Assembly: GCF_002119685.1 (NCBI RefSeq)
Contig: NZ_CP021108.1
Coordinates: 2,728,001-2,792,000 of the forward strand
Reading direction: 5' to 3'
Length of the DNA: 64,000 nucleotides
DNA from: Bordetella genomosp. 8
Lineage (GTDB): Bacteria; Pseudomonadota; Gammaproteobacteria; Burkholderiales; Burkholderiaceae_B
The first letter of the stretch is position 1, and each line of letters begins with the position of its first letter. Of the stretch, positions 15,050-23,008 are shown piece after piece. The translations under genes and the position numbers were made by a program. The notes beneath the pieces were generated by a model. It saw nothing but the letters and a program-made list of their open reading frames with translations. It did no database searches and had not been told where the DNA came from.

Positions 15050-17914
15050 ATGCCACATTCCTTCTCGCCAGCCGCCGCGACGCCCGCGTATGGCTTTCTG
15101 CCGGCCTTCTTCGAAATCGAGCAAAGGGCGGCACCGCCCGACGCTCCGCGCGAACCCGGCCGGGCCGCGTCGAGGATCAGTTATGAGCCGGCCCGCGACG
15201 GATCGCATCAGGCATTCTGCGATGGTCCGCGATTCGCGCAATACCGCGGGGAAGTGCGCCGGAACATGGAGTACATCGCCGCCACCTGCCGGAAGCTGAA
15301 AATGGACGACGCGGCCGTCATGGACATGCGCTTTCGCCAGTTCTATGAACGCCGCTTCGAACAGGCCTATTTCGCCGCCCATGCGGAGATCCTGGATGGC
15401 GCGGTCAAGCGCTCGTTCGACAATATCTGCGCGCTGCTCGCGGACCCGCGCATGCGCCCGGAGAACCTGGCGGCGGCCATACGCAATCTCGCGCTGGGGA
15501 TCGGCGTGTGCGCGCCGGGTGTGGCCGGCAACGTGATCGAAGTCGAAGCGGATCTGTCGCTGACCCTGGGCGGCCTGCGCAGCCGCCTGTGGCAGGCCAA
15601 GAATCGCGTGGTCCGTGCGGTCCTGCAGGAAGCCGTCACGGAACGGTATGGGACAGAACCCAATTTTCGCGGCAACCAGGCGCATTACGTGAATCAGGCT
15701 TGGGACCACGTCGCCGACTCGGTGGGTCTGGCGCGGGTCCGCGACCCCCTCGCGCCGTGGATGGGCTCGGAATTCCTGGCGAGCTGTCGCGCCAGGGTCC
15801 TGGCGGTCCTGACGCCCGACCGTATCGCGTCGACGATCGCCCAGGACTTGCTGTCCGGCTTCCGCAGCGCGGTACTGGAGGATGCCGCGTCGTCTTCCGG
15901 TTCCTGCACGAGCGCGCGCACGGAGTCCTTCGGCGCGGTCGTCAGGGGGATCCGGCAGGAGCTTGGCCTGGTCGATGAACAGTTGAGCCTGCATGCCTTC
16001 GTGCGGCTCGATGCCGATGGCGAGCGCTATGACGTACTGGACGATCCTTCGCTCATCGCGGTGGATCTGCTGAAGGCCATGGCCGGCCTGGGGCTGTTGG
16101 CGGGCGTGCCGGTGCCCGTGCCGTCGAGCGAGCCCGTGGAGCAGGACGGCCGGTATCTGGAGCGTTATCACTACGGCGCGCTGGTGTCGTGGCGGCTGTG
16201 GCGGGCGTCGGCGGCCGCTGGCGCGATCTCATGGCGTGACCACGATGACGTCGAAGCCATCGACATCACCGACTTGAGGAACTGGCCCGGCCTGGAGGGG
16301 CCCGGCCTGGACTGGCCCAGCCTGGATGGGCCCGGCCTGGAGGGACCCGGCCCGGACCAGCCCGCGCTGGAGCGGCCCGGTCGTGGCAAGCCGGACCTGG
16401 TGCTGCCGCCCGCCGCGGCGGTGCGGCGGTTGCTGGCCAGCGACGATCCCGCCGACCTGATACGGGTGCAGGCCCGCTGGCTGGGGACAGCGCAGGACAT
16501 CCTGGCCCTGCTGCGGCGCCTGGACCTGGAGCAGGCGAACCTATACCTGCTGCGGAACATCCACTATCTGCGGACCGAGCTGCCGCGATCCGAACGCGAA
16601 CCTTTCGCCCGCGAGGCCTTGCAAAGCTGGGAACAGGGCAAGGCGATCGCCGCGGCCTGGTACTCCGAGACCGGCCTGCTCAACCTCTTGCCGCGCGAGC
16701 AGGCCGCGCAGGCCCTGCAAGAGCGCCTGCCCTACGCGATCGAACTGCCGGTCAACCAGCGCCGCCGCTGGATGGACGAAGTCATGCACCTGGGCGAGCC
16801 CGCGAAGGTCCTGGCGCGCGCGTGGTATCGCGATCCCTGGACCTTGCTGGGCGAGAAGAACCCCGACGCGGGACGTACCCGGCTGCAACAATGGCTGGAG
16901 ACGAACAATGCCGCCGCCATCGACGCGGTGCGGGAGCTCATGACGGAAGACTGGGCCATCGACGCCGACCGGCTCGTGTTGGGCAATGCCATTTCGCAAG
17001 CCTTCAGGGGCTACGACGGCAGCCATCTCCTGAGGTCGGTGGCACGCGCGACGGGAAGCGCCGGGGCGGCCGCGCTGCATCGGCTGCTGCGTCACCTGCT
17101 GTCGATGCCCGGCTTGCGGGAGCTCGTCGCCCCCAGCCTGCCCGGCCTTTTCCACGATCCCGGGGGCTTCCGTTCAGACGTGACGGAAATCGTCCTCAGC
17201 CGCGATGCGTCGACGCTGGCGGCGCTGCATCGCATGCTGGTCGACGATGCGATCCTGCCGGCGATCCGGCATTGCATGCTGGCCATCCTGGCGGGCACGC
17301 ATCCCGGCAGCGAAAAGCCGATGTGGCTTGCCTTGTGCGCCGGCAAGGCCGGGATCATCAAGGGCTATGGCGCCTTGCTGGCCGACGTCGTGGCCGGGGC
17401 GCCGAGGATCGCCGCTCAGCTGCCCAGGCTGCTCATGCCTAACGTGGACACGACAGCAACGCCCGGGCGCCACCACGGCCTGGTGCAGGCCTCCCGGATC
17501 GGCGCGGTCGCCGCCATCCGGGAATATGCGGCAGTGCTCACGCATCCCGCGATATTGCCGCATGTGATCGAGTCGATGCCGCGCTTCATCCTGGGTGCGC
17601 CGAGCACCGGTATATGGTCGGCGGAACGACGCGCGTCGCTGGCGCTGCTGTTCAATCCGCGGTTGCCAGGCTATGCGGCCTGTGTCGAGCTGGCCGCGCA
17701 CCCGCAGGTTTTCGCGCGCGTATTCGAAGCGCTGCCGCGCGATGCCACGATCATCCGGGCGCGATTGCGGCAGCACGCGGCCGCCATGGCGGCGACCGCG
17801 GCGGCGGCCGGCGCGCCGGGAAACGGACCGGCCGCCCGCCAGGCCGTGCCGTCACGGCCCGATCCGGCGGGCTCGGTCCGATACTGGATCGACCGCGTCT
17901 TCCAGCGCTTTTGA
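15050..17914 (+). CDS. large protein of unknown function, candidate type III effector (paralog 2)
   Basis: A 954-aa soluble protein, full-length paralog of the 945-aa protein at 10355. The start is set at the ATG 15050, preceded by AGGAG and by the shared promoter, rather than at the open-frame start 165 nt earlier. Shared blocks include the HQAFCDG motif (near residue 60), YVNQAWDHVAD, TPDRIA, DDPSLIAVDLLKAM, DEVMHLGEPAKVLARAW (near 575) and the C-terminal HPAILPHV...ILGAP unit. Residues about 411-448 form a linker of five-residue repeats (PGLEG-like) that paralog 1 lacks. No signal peptide or membrane segment is visible. It is probably a secreted effector together with the NEL ligase; the function is unknown. 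Confidence 0.75.
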   Translation: MPHSFSPAAATPAYGFLPAFFEIEQRAAPPDAPREPGRAASRISYEPARDGSHQAFCDGPRFAQYRGEVRRNMEYIAATCRKLKMDDAAVMDMRFRQFYERRFEQAYFAAHAEILDGAVKRSFDNICALLADPRMRPENLAAAIRNLALGIGVCAPGVAGNVIEVEADLSLTLGGLRSRLWQAKNRVVRAVLQEAVTERYGTEPNFRGNQAHYVNQAWDHVADSVGLARVRDPLAPWMGSEFLASCRARVLAVLTPDRIASTIAQDLLSGFRSAVLEDAASSSGSCTSARTESFGAVVRGIRQELGLVDEQLSLHAFVRLDADGERYDVLDDPSLIAVDLLKAMAGLGLLAGVPVPVPSSEPVEQDGRYLERYHYGALVSWRLWRASAAAGAISWRDHDDVEAIDITDLRNWPGLEGPGLDWPSLDGPGLEGPGPDQPALERPGRGKPDLVLPPAAAVRRLLASDDPADLIRVQARWLGTAQDILALLRRLDLEQANLYLLRNIHYLRTELPRSEREPFAREALQSWEQGKAIAAAWYSETGLLNLLPREQAAQALQERLPYAIELPVNQRRRWMDEVMHLGEPAKVLARAWYRDPWTLLGEKNPDAGRTRLQQWLETNNAAAIDAVRELMTEDWAIDADRLVLGNAISQAFRGYDGSHLLRSVARATGSAGAAALHRLLRHLLSMPGLRELVAPSLPGLFHDPGGFRSDVTEIVLSRDASTLAALHRMLVDDAILPAIRHCMLAILAGTHPGSEKPMWLALCAGKAGIIKGYGALLADVVAGAPRIAAQLPRLLMPNVDTTATPGRHHGLVQASRIGAVAAIREYAAVLTHPAILPHVIESMPRFILGAPSTGIWSAERRASLALLFNPRLPGYAACVELAAHPQVFARVFEALPRDATIIRARLRQHAAAMAATAAAAGAPGNGPAARQAVPSRPDPAGSVRYWIDRVFQRF
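16283..16383 (+). repeat. degenerate 15-bp tandem repeat coding PGLEG-like units
   Basis: About six to seven units of 15 bp encode the pentapeptide series PGLEG, PGLDW, PSLDG, PGLEG, PGPDQ, PALER in the linker of the 954-aa protein. All changes keep the frame. The paralog has unrelated sequence at this place, so the array arose after duplication or was lost in the other copy. Confidence 0.8.
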
Positions 17915-17924
17915 CGACAGGGCA

Positions 17925-19394
17925 TCAGGCGCCAATGTCGACGCACAGGTACTTCAGCTCCACATACTCGTCGAGGCCGTGCCGCGAGCCTTCGCGGCCC
18001 AGCCCGGACTGCTTGACGCCGCCGAAGGGGCCGACTTCGTTGGAGATCAGGCCGGTATTGATCCCGACGATGCCATATTCGAGTCCTTCGGATACCCGCC
18101 ACACGCGCGCATTGTCGCGGGTGTAGAAGTAGGCCGCCAGGCCGAAGATGGTGTCGTTGGCCAGCTTCAGCGCTTCTTCCTCGGTGTCGAACCTGAACAG
18201 GGGCGCGACGGGACCGAAGGTTTCCTCGCGCGCGAACAGCATGGATTGCGTCACGTCGCGCACCACGGTCGGTTCGAAGAACGTGCCGCCCAGCGCATGG
18301 GCCTTGCCACCGGTGACGACTTTCGCGCCGGCGCGGGTCGCGTCGTCGATATGCTCGCGGACTTTCTTCACCGCGTTTTCGTCGATCAACGGTCCTTGCG
18401 TGACGCCTTTTTCGAAGCCGTCGCCGACCTTCATCGCGGAAACCTTCTCGGCCAGCCGCTGGGCGACCTGATCGTAGATGCCCGATTGGACGTAGATGCG
18501 GTTCGCGCAGACGCAGGTCTGGCCGGCGTTGCGGAACTTGGAGGCAAGTATGCCTTCCACGGCCTTGTCCAGGTCGGCATCGTCGAACACGATGAAAGGC
18601 GCGTTGCCGCCCAGTTCCAGCGACAGTTTCTTGATGGTGGGCGCGCATTGCGCCATCAGCTTGCGGCCGACCTCGGTCGATCCCGTGAAGCTGAGCTTGC
18701 GCACGGTTTCGCTTTCGCAGAGCGCGGCGCCGATATCGCTGGAGCTGCCGGTGATGACGTGCATGACGCCCGCCGGCACGCCGGCTTCCTCGGCCAGCAC
18801 GGCCAGCGCCAGCGCGGTCAGCGGCGTCTGCTGCGCGGGCTTGACGATCATGGTGCAGCCGGCCGCCAGGGCCGGACCGAGCTTGCGCGTAATCATGGCC
18901 GCCGGGAAATTCCACGGCGTGATGGCGGCGGTCACCCCGACCGGCTGCTTCAGCACCATCATGCGCTGGTCAGCCTTGGGGCTTTGCAGGACTTCGCCGT
19001 CCATGCGCTTGGCTTCTTCCGCGAACCATTCCAGGAAGGAGGCGGCGTAGCCGATTTCGCCGGCCGCTTCCGTGACCGGCTTGCCTTGTTCGGCGGTCAT
19101 GATCGCCGCCAGGTCCTGCTGGTGCTGCATCATCAACTGTGCCCAGCGCTGCAGGATGATCGCGCGCTCCTTGGCCGGGCGGGCGGACCAGGCGGGCAGG
19201 GCGGCCGCCGCGCGTTCGATGGCGCGTTCGGTTTCCGCGCGGCCCAGCTTGGGGACCGCCACGATGATTTCGCCCGTGGAGGGATTGTTCACGGGAATCG
19301 TCGGGCCCTTGCCGGCCTCATGCCATTTGCCATCGATGTAGCAGGCGCTGCGAAGCAGGTCGGGGCGTGCGAGTCGTTGGGTCAATGCGTTCAC
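17925..19394 (-). CDS. gabD: NAD(P)-dependent succinate-semialdehyde dehydrogenase
   Basis: A 489-aa aldehyde dehydrogenase. It has the cofactor segment TPWNFPAAMITRK, FTGSTEVGRKL, the general base in LELGGNAPFIVF, and the nucleophile Cys in NAGQTCVCANR. The text VGINTGLISNEVGPFGGVKQ near the C terminus is typical of GabD, which oxidises succinate semialdehyde to succinate in 4-aminobutyrate breakdown. The start is a GTG at 19394 with GGAGA upstream; no ATG fits the conserved N terminus. It is divergent from a Bug-type binding protein with about 230 nt between them, and it ends 10 nt after the effector island, marking the return to metabolic genes. Confidence 0.92.
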   Translation of the reverse strand: MNALTQRLARPDLLRSACYIDGKWHEAGKGPTIPVNNPSTGEIIVAVPKLGRAETERAIERAAAALPAWSARPAKERAIILQRWAQLMMQHQQDLAAIMTAEQGKPVTEAAGEIGYAASFLEWFAEEAKRMDGEVLQSPKADQRMMVLKQPVGVTAAITPWNFPAAMITRKLGPALAAGCTMIVKPAQQTPLTALALAVLAEEAGVPAGVMHVITGSSSDIGAALCESETVRKLSFTGSTEVGRKLMAQCAPTIKKLSLELGGNAPFIVFDDADLDKAVEGILASKFRNAGQTCVCANRIYVQSGIYDQVAQRLAEKVSAMKVGDGFEKGVTQGPLIDENAVKKVREHIDDATRAGAKVVTGGKAHALGGTFFEPTVVRDVTQSMLFAREETFGPVAPLFRFDTEEEALKLANDTIFGLAAYFYTRDNARVWRVSEGLEYGIVGINTGLISNEVGPFGGVKQSGLGREGSRHGLDEYVELKYLCVDIGA

Positions 19395-19623
19395 GGATGG
19401 TCTCCTGGTATGGGCGCCGGCGGCGGGGCCGTCGGGCAGATTCGAGAGGGTCGCGCGCTGCGGAATGAGTCCTTATGGTAAGCCCTGCGGGCCCGGGTTC
19501 GGGGCAAGCTTGTCCCTGTTTTCGCCTTGATTTCAATATTTTTGTATGCAAAGATATGCATAACCATATCGACGGCGCGCCGCCTTCAGGTCAGCGCCGG
19601 ATTCCAGACAGGAGACACAGCAA
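19395..19623. promoter_or_regulatory. divergent promoter region between gabD and the Bug gene
   Basis: This 229-nt gap is AT-richer than its surroundings near 19530-19570. That stretch holds a direct repeat TATGCA-aaga-TATGCA, as might bind a GntR- or LysR-type regulator. No regulator gene adjoins it. No clear sigma-70 boxes could be assigned. Confidence 0.3.
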
Positions 19624-20616
19624 GTGTTCAGAACGCGGATTCTTTCCCGGCGCCGTTGCCTGATGGCGGCGATCCTTGCCATCGTTCCGGCCTTCGCCGC
19701 TGCCCAAGGCGCCGCCGATGGCTATCCCGACAAGCCGATACGATTGATCGTCCCGTTCGCGCCCGGCGGCGGCACGGACAGCATCGCGCGCGACATGGCG
19801 CGCACCCTGGGCGAAAAACTGGGCCAGGCGATCGTGGTGGAAAACCGCGGCGGCGGCGGCGGCGCGATCGGCGCCAACCTGGTGGCGCACGCGGCGCCGG
19901 ACGGCTACACGTTGTTGTTCGCCACGTCGACCTTCGTGACCAACGCCGCGGCGGAAGGCACCACCTTGTACGACGTGGAGAAATCCTTCCAGCCCATCGC
20001 CATGATCGGCCGTGGCCCGCTGCTGGTCGTCACCAACAAGGACGTGCCGGTCGACAACGTCGCCCAACTGCGCGAGCTGGCGCTGAAGAAGCCCAACGAA
20101 ATCAATTTCTGCTCGGCCGGCAACGGCAGCATCAACCATATGTCGGGCGAGCTCTTCAAGCAGCGCGCCGGCGTACAGATGATCCACGTGCCCTACAAGG
20201 GCAGCGGTCCCGCCACGCTGGACCTGCTGGCCGGGCGCGTGCAGGTGTTCTTCGCCACCGTGCCGACCATCCTGCCGCAGGTCAAGGACGGGCGCGTCAA
20301 GCTGCTGGCCGTGACGAGCAAGGCGCGTTCGCCGCTGTTCCCCGATACGCCCACGATGGCCGAGGCCGGTATTCCGGATTTCGACGTCAGCACGTGGTGG
20401 GGCGTGCTCGCGCCGGCCGGTACGCCGCCGGCGGTGATCGCCAAGCTGAACGCCGCTGTGAACGATGCCGCGGCGGCCAAGCTGGTCAGCCAGCGCCTGA
20501 CCGACGAAGGCGCGCAATCGTTCAAGGGCTCCCCGGCGGATTTCGCCGGCGTCCTGCATAGCGAACTGGCCCTGTGGAAGGGCGTGGTCAAGCAGTCGGG
20601 TATGAAACTGGATTGA
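19624..20616 (+). CDS. tripartite tricarboxylate transporter receptor (Bug/TctC family)
   Basis: A 330-aa periplasmic binding protein with a signal peptide ending near AFAAAQG, then the family start YPDKPIRLIVPFAPGGGTD. Other hallmarks are VVENRGGGGG.IGA, APDGYTLLF, a VPYKGSGPAT ligand loop, and FPDTPTMAEAG. Bug proteins bind carboxylates or similar small acids with high affinity. There is no tctA/tctB membrane partner here. The GTG at 19624 is used because AGGAGA precedes it. A dehydrogenase of the isocitrate/isopropylmalate family follows 77 nt later and may act on the imported compound. Confidence 0.93.
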   Translation: MFRTRILSRRRCLMAAILAIVPAFAAAQGAADGYPDKPIRLIVPFAPGGGTDSIARDMARTLGEKLGQAIVVENRGGGGGAIGANLVAHAAPDGYTLLFATSTFVTNAAAEGTTLYDVEKSFQPIAMIGRGPLLVVTNKDVPVDNVAQLRELALKKPNEINFCSAGNGSINHMSGELFKQRAGVQMIHVPYKGSGPATLDLLAGRVQVFFATVPTILPQVKDGRVKLLAVTSKARSPLFPDTPTMAEAGIPDFDVSTWWGVLAPAGTPPAVIAKLNAAVNDAAAAKLVSQRLTDEGAQSFKGSPADFAGVLHSELALWKGVVKQSGMKLD

Positions 20617-20623
20617 AACGCAC

Positions 20624-20639
20624 GCCGCGCCGGCGCGGC
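20624..20639. other. perfect 16-bp GC palindrome after the Bug gene
   Basis: A perfect palindrome starts 8 nt after the stop codon and could form a strong hairpin in RNA. There is no T-run behind it, so it is not a standard intrinsic terminator. It may limit readthrough or stabilise the upstream message. Confidence 0.4.
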
Positions 20640-20693
20640 GCGGCAGCGGGCTCGAACCCGCGGCCTTGCATCCATCCCTATCAAGGAAATCAC

Positions 20694-21749
20694 ATGAAAA
20701 TCGTAGTGCTGCCCGGCGACGGGATCGGTCCGGAAACCATGGCGGTCGCCGTCGACGTGTTGCAAGCCGTCGACCGGCGGTTTGGTCTGGGCCTGCAACT
20801 GGATCACGACATTGCCGGCCATGACAGCCTGAAGCGCCATGGCGCGACGGTCACGCCTGCCCTGCTGGAGAAGGTGCGCGCCGCCGATGGCCTGATGCTC
20901 GGCCCGATGTCGACCTATGACTTCAAGGACGAGGCCAAGGGCGAAATCAATCCGTCGATGTACTTCCGCAAGAAACTGGACCTCTACGCCAATATCCGGC
21001 CGGCGCGCACCTACAAGGGCGTGCCAGTACGCCTGGGCGAATTCGACCTGGTCGTGGTGCGTGAGAACACCGAAGGGTTCTACGCCGATCGCAACATCGA
21101 GTCCGGCGGCAGCGAAATGCTGATCACGCCCGACGTGGTCGTGTCGCTGCGTCGCATCACCCGCCTGTGCTGCGAGCGCATCGCGCGTTCGGCCTTCGAA
21201 CTGGCGATGACGCGCAAGAAGCACGTCACCATCGTTCACAAGGCCAATGTGCTGAAGATGGGCGACGGCATGTTCATCGGCGAATGCCACAAGGTCGCCA
21301 AGGAATTCCCGGAAGTGCGGGTCGACGACGTGATCGTCGACGCCATGATGGCGCACGTGGTGCGCGCGCCGGACCGCTACGACGTCGTGGTGACCACCAA
21401 TATGTTCGGCGACATCCTGTCGGACCTGACCGCGGAAATGTCGGGCAGCCTGGGCCTGGGTGGGTCGCTCAATGCCGGCCGCGACCACGCCATGGGCCAG
21501 GCCGCGCACGGTTCGGCGCCGGACATCGCCGGCCAGGACATTGCCAACCCGGCGTCGCAGGTGCTGTCGGCCGCCATGCTGCTGAACTGGTACGGGCAGC
21601 GCAAGGGCAAGCAGGCCTTCGTGCAGGCCGCATCGGCCATCGAGCAAGCGCTGGCCGACGCGGTCGCGGCCCGCGAGTGCACCAAGGACGTGGGCGGCAC
21701 CCTGGGCACCCGCGAAACGGGCGCCGCCTGGGTCAAGCGCCTGGGCTGA
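20694..21749 (+). CDS. isocitrate/isopropylmalate dehydrogenase family protein
   Basis: A 351-aa decarboxylating dehydrogenase of the beta-hydroxyacid type. It has the N-terminal LPGDGIGPE motif, the substrate-binding VVRENTEGFYADRN, VTIVHKANVLKMGDG, the metal-binding region NMFGDILSDLTAE, and the cofactor region AAHGSAPDIAGQDIANP. It oxidises and decarboxylates a 2-hydroxy di- or tricarboxylic acid. The presence beside a Bug receptor, outside a leucine operon, suggests a catabolic substrate such as tartrate or a substituted malate, rather than leucine synthesis. The ATG at 20694 follows AAGGAAAT. Confidence 0.9.
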   Translation: MKIVVLPGDGIGPETMAVAVDVLQAVDRRFGLGLQLDHDIAGHDSLKRHGATVTPALLEKVRAADGLMLGPMSTYDFKDEAKGEINPSMYFRKKLDLYANIRPARTYKGVPVRLGEFDLVVVRENTEGFYADRNIESGGSEMLITPDVVVSLRRITRLCCERIARSAFELAMTRKKHVTIVHKANVLKMGDGMFIGECHKVAKEFPEVRVDDVIVDAMMAHVVRAPDRYDVVVTTNMFGDILSDLTAEMSGSLGLGGSLNAGRDHAMGQAAHGSAPDIAGQDIANPASQVLSAAMLLNWYGQRKGKQAFVQAASAIEQALADAVAARECTKDVGGTLGTRETGAAWVKRLG

Positions 21750-21806
21750 GGCGCGATCCGTATCATTGATGAATACCTTTCATTACTGAACGGACGCCAT
21801 GCGCGT

Positions 21807-21835
21807 TTGACCTGCCGCGGCGGTCTGACTAGACT
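21807..21835 (+). promoter_or_regulatory. sigma-70 promoter of the PEP-mutase family gene
   Basis: TTGACC (21807-21812), a 17-nt spacer, and TAGACT (21830-21835) form a near-consensus housekeeping promoter about 94 nt before the coding start at 21929. The long GC-rich leader between them contains inverted GC blocks but nothing that could be identified. Confidence 0.6.
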
Positions 21836-21928
21836 GCAACGGCCGCGGCCGCGCGGGACTTGTCCCGCCACGGCCCGCGTGCCGAGGGCCGCCCCGGCCC
21901 CGCCATCAACGCGTAAAGAGACATCATC

Positions 21929-22801
21929 ATGAGCGAAACAACGAAACAGCGCCTGCGCCGCCGGGTGGAGCAGCGCAATGGGCTGCTCGTTCCCGGCGCC
22001 TTCAATGCCATGAGCGCCCGTGTCGTGCAGGACCAGGGCTTCGAGGCCGTCTACCTGACCGGCGCCGGCCTGACCAATATGCACTACGGCGTGCCGGACC
22101 TGGGCATCATCGGCCTGCGCGACGTCGCCGACGCCACGGCGCGCCTGCGCGAGGCGGTCGACGTGCCCATCATCGTCGACGGCGATACGGGTTTCGGCAA
22201 CGCCGTGAACGTATGGCACACGGTGCGCGCGCTCGAGCACGCCGGCGCCGATGCCATCCAGCTGGAAGACCAGTTGTTTCCCAAGCGTTGCGGCCATTTC
22301 TCCGGCAAGGAAGTCGCGCCGCTGCCCGAGATGCTTTCCAAGATCCGCGCCGCCGCCGATGCCCGCCGTGACCAGGATTTCCTGATCATCGCCCGCACCG
22401 ATTCGCGCGCCGTGCTGGGTTTCGAGGCTGCCGTGGAACGTGCCCAGGCCTTCGCCGACGCCGGCGCCGACATCCTGTTCGTCGAAGCCACCGAAAGCCT
22501 GGAAGAAGTCCGCGCGCTGCCCAAGCTGCTGAACAAGCCGCAATTGATCAACATCGTGATCGGCGGCAAGACGCCCGCCCTGACCGCGCAGGAACTGGGC
22601 GAGATGGGCTACGGCATCATCCTGTACGCCAACGCGGCGCTACAGAGCGCGGTTGCCGGCATGCAGCGGGCCCTGGGCCTGCTCAAGAAGGACGGCCTGC
22701 TGAAGGAAGACCCGACGCTGGTCGCGCCTTTCCTGGAGCGCCAACGCCTGGTGCAGAAGCCGCTGTACGACGAACTGGAAAAGAAGTACACGGACAAGTA
22801 A
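21929..22801 (+). CDS. isocitrate lyase/PEP mutase family protein
   Basis: A 290-aa enzyme of the ICL/PEPM superfamily. It shows LVPGAFNAMSARVV, the metal-binding DGDTGFGNA, QLEDQLFPKRCGH with the catalytic Cys loop KRCGH, and ARTDSRAVLGFEAAVERA. Members with the K(K/R)CGH loop cleave C-C bonds, for example 2-methylisocitrate lyase or dimethylmalate lyase. With the dehydrogenase just upstream it could form a path that oxidises and then cleaves a branched dicarboxylate. It has its own predicted promoter and ends before a strong terminator. The exact substrate is not readable. Confidence 0.9.
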   Translation: MSETTKQRLRRRVEQRNGLLVPGAFNAMSARVVQDQGFEAVYLTGAGLTNMHYGVPDLGIIGLRDVADATARLREAVDVPIIVDGDTGFGNAVNVWHTVRALEHAGADAIQLEDQLFPKRCGHFSGKEVAPLPEMLSKIRAAADARRDQDFLIIARTDSRAVLGFEAAVERAQAFADAGADILFVEATESLEEVRALPKLLNKPQLINIVIGGKTPALTAQELGEMGYGIILYANAALQSAVAGMQRALGLLKKDGLLKEDPTLVAPFLERQRLVQKPLYDELEKKYTDK

Positions 22802-22812
22802 GCCGCGCCGAA

Positions 22813-22862
22813 ACGCCCCTGCGGTAGCACGCCGTACCCCCAGGATTTCCGCAGGGGGGCGT
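22813..22862 (+). other. GC-rich hairpin between the stop codon and the terminator
   Basis: The arms 22813-22824 and 22849-22862 pair almost fully, with a two-base bulge. There is no T-run, so it probably adds mRNA stability or pausing ahead of the true terminator at 22889-22928. Confidence 0.4.
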
Positions 22863-22888
22863 CAGGCGGTCCATCAGCTCGTATACCG

Positions 22889-22928
22889 AAAAAGGCGCCG
22901 TTCCCATGGATGGACGGCGCCTTTTTTT
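22889..22928 (+). terminator. rho-independent terminator
   Basis: The stem GGCGCCGT (22894-22901) pairs with ACGGCGCC (22914-22921) around a 12-nt loop. A run of seven T follows on the plus strand and A residues precede it, so it may work in both directions. It closes the PEP-mutase family transcript. Confidence 0.88.
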
Positions 22929-23008
22929 GTTGCCTTTCGCGACGCCCGGCCGGGATACTAGGCCGTACCGCGCGGCGTGGCGGGTGCTCCCGGGAAGAGG
23001 CTATGACG

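Noticed and set aside
20624..20639. Rho-independent terminator after the Bug gene
   Set aside because: A perfect GC palindrome is present but no T-run follows, so it is listed only as a hairpin.
22910..23008. N-terminal extension of the flavin monooxygenase
   Set aside because: The extension begins inside a strong terminator and is not conserved in the family. A later ATG with a ribosome site fits.
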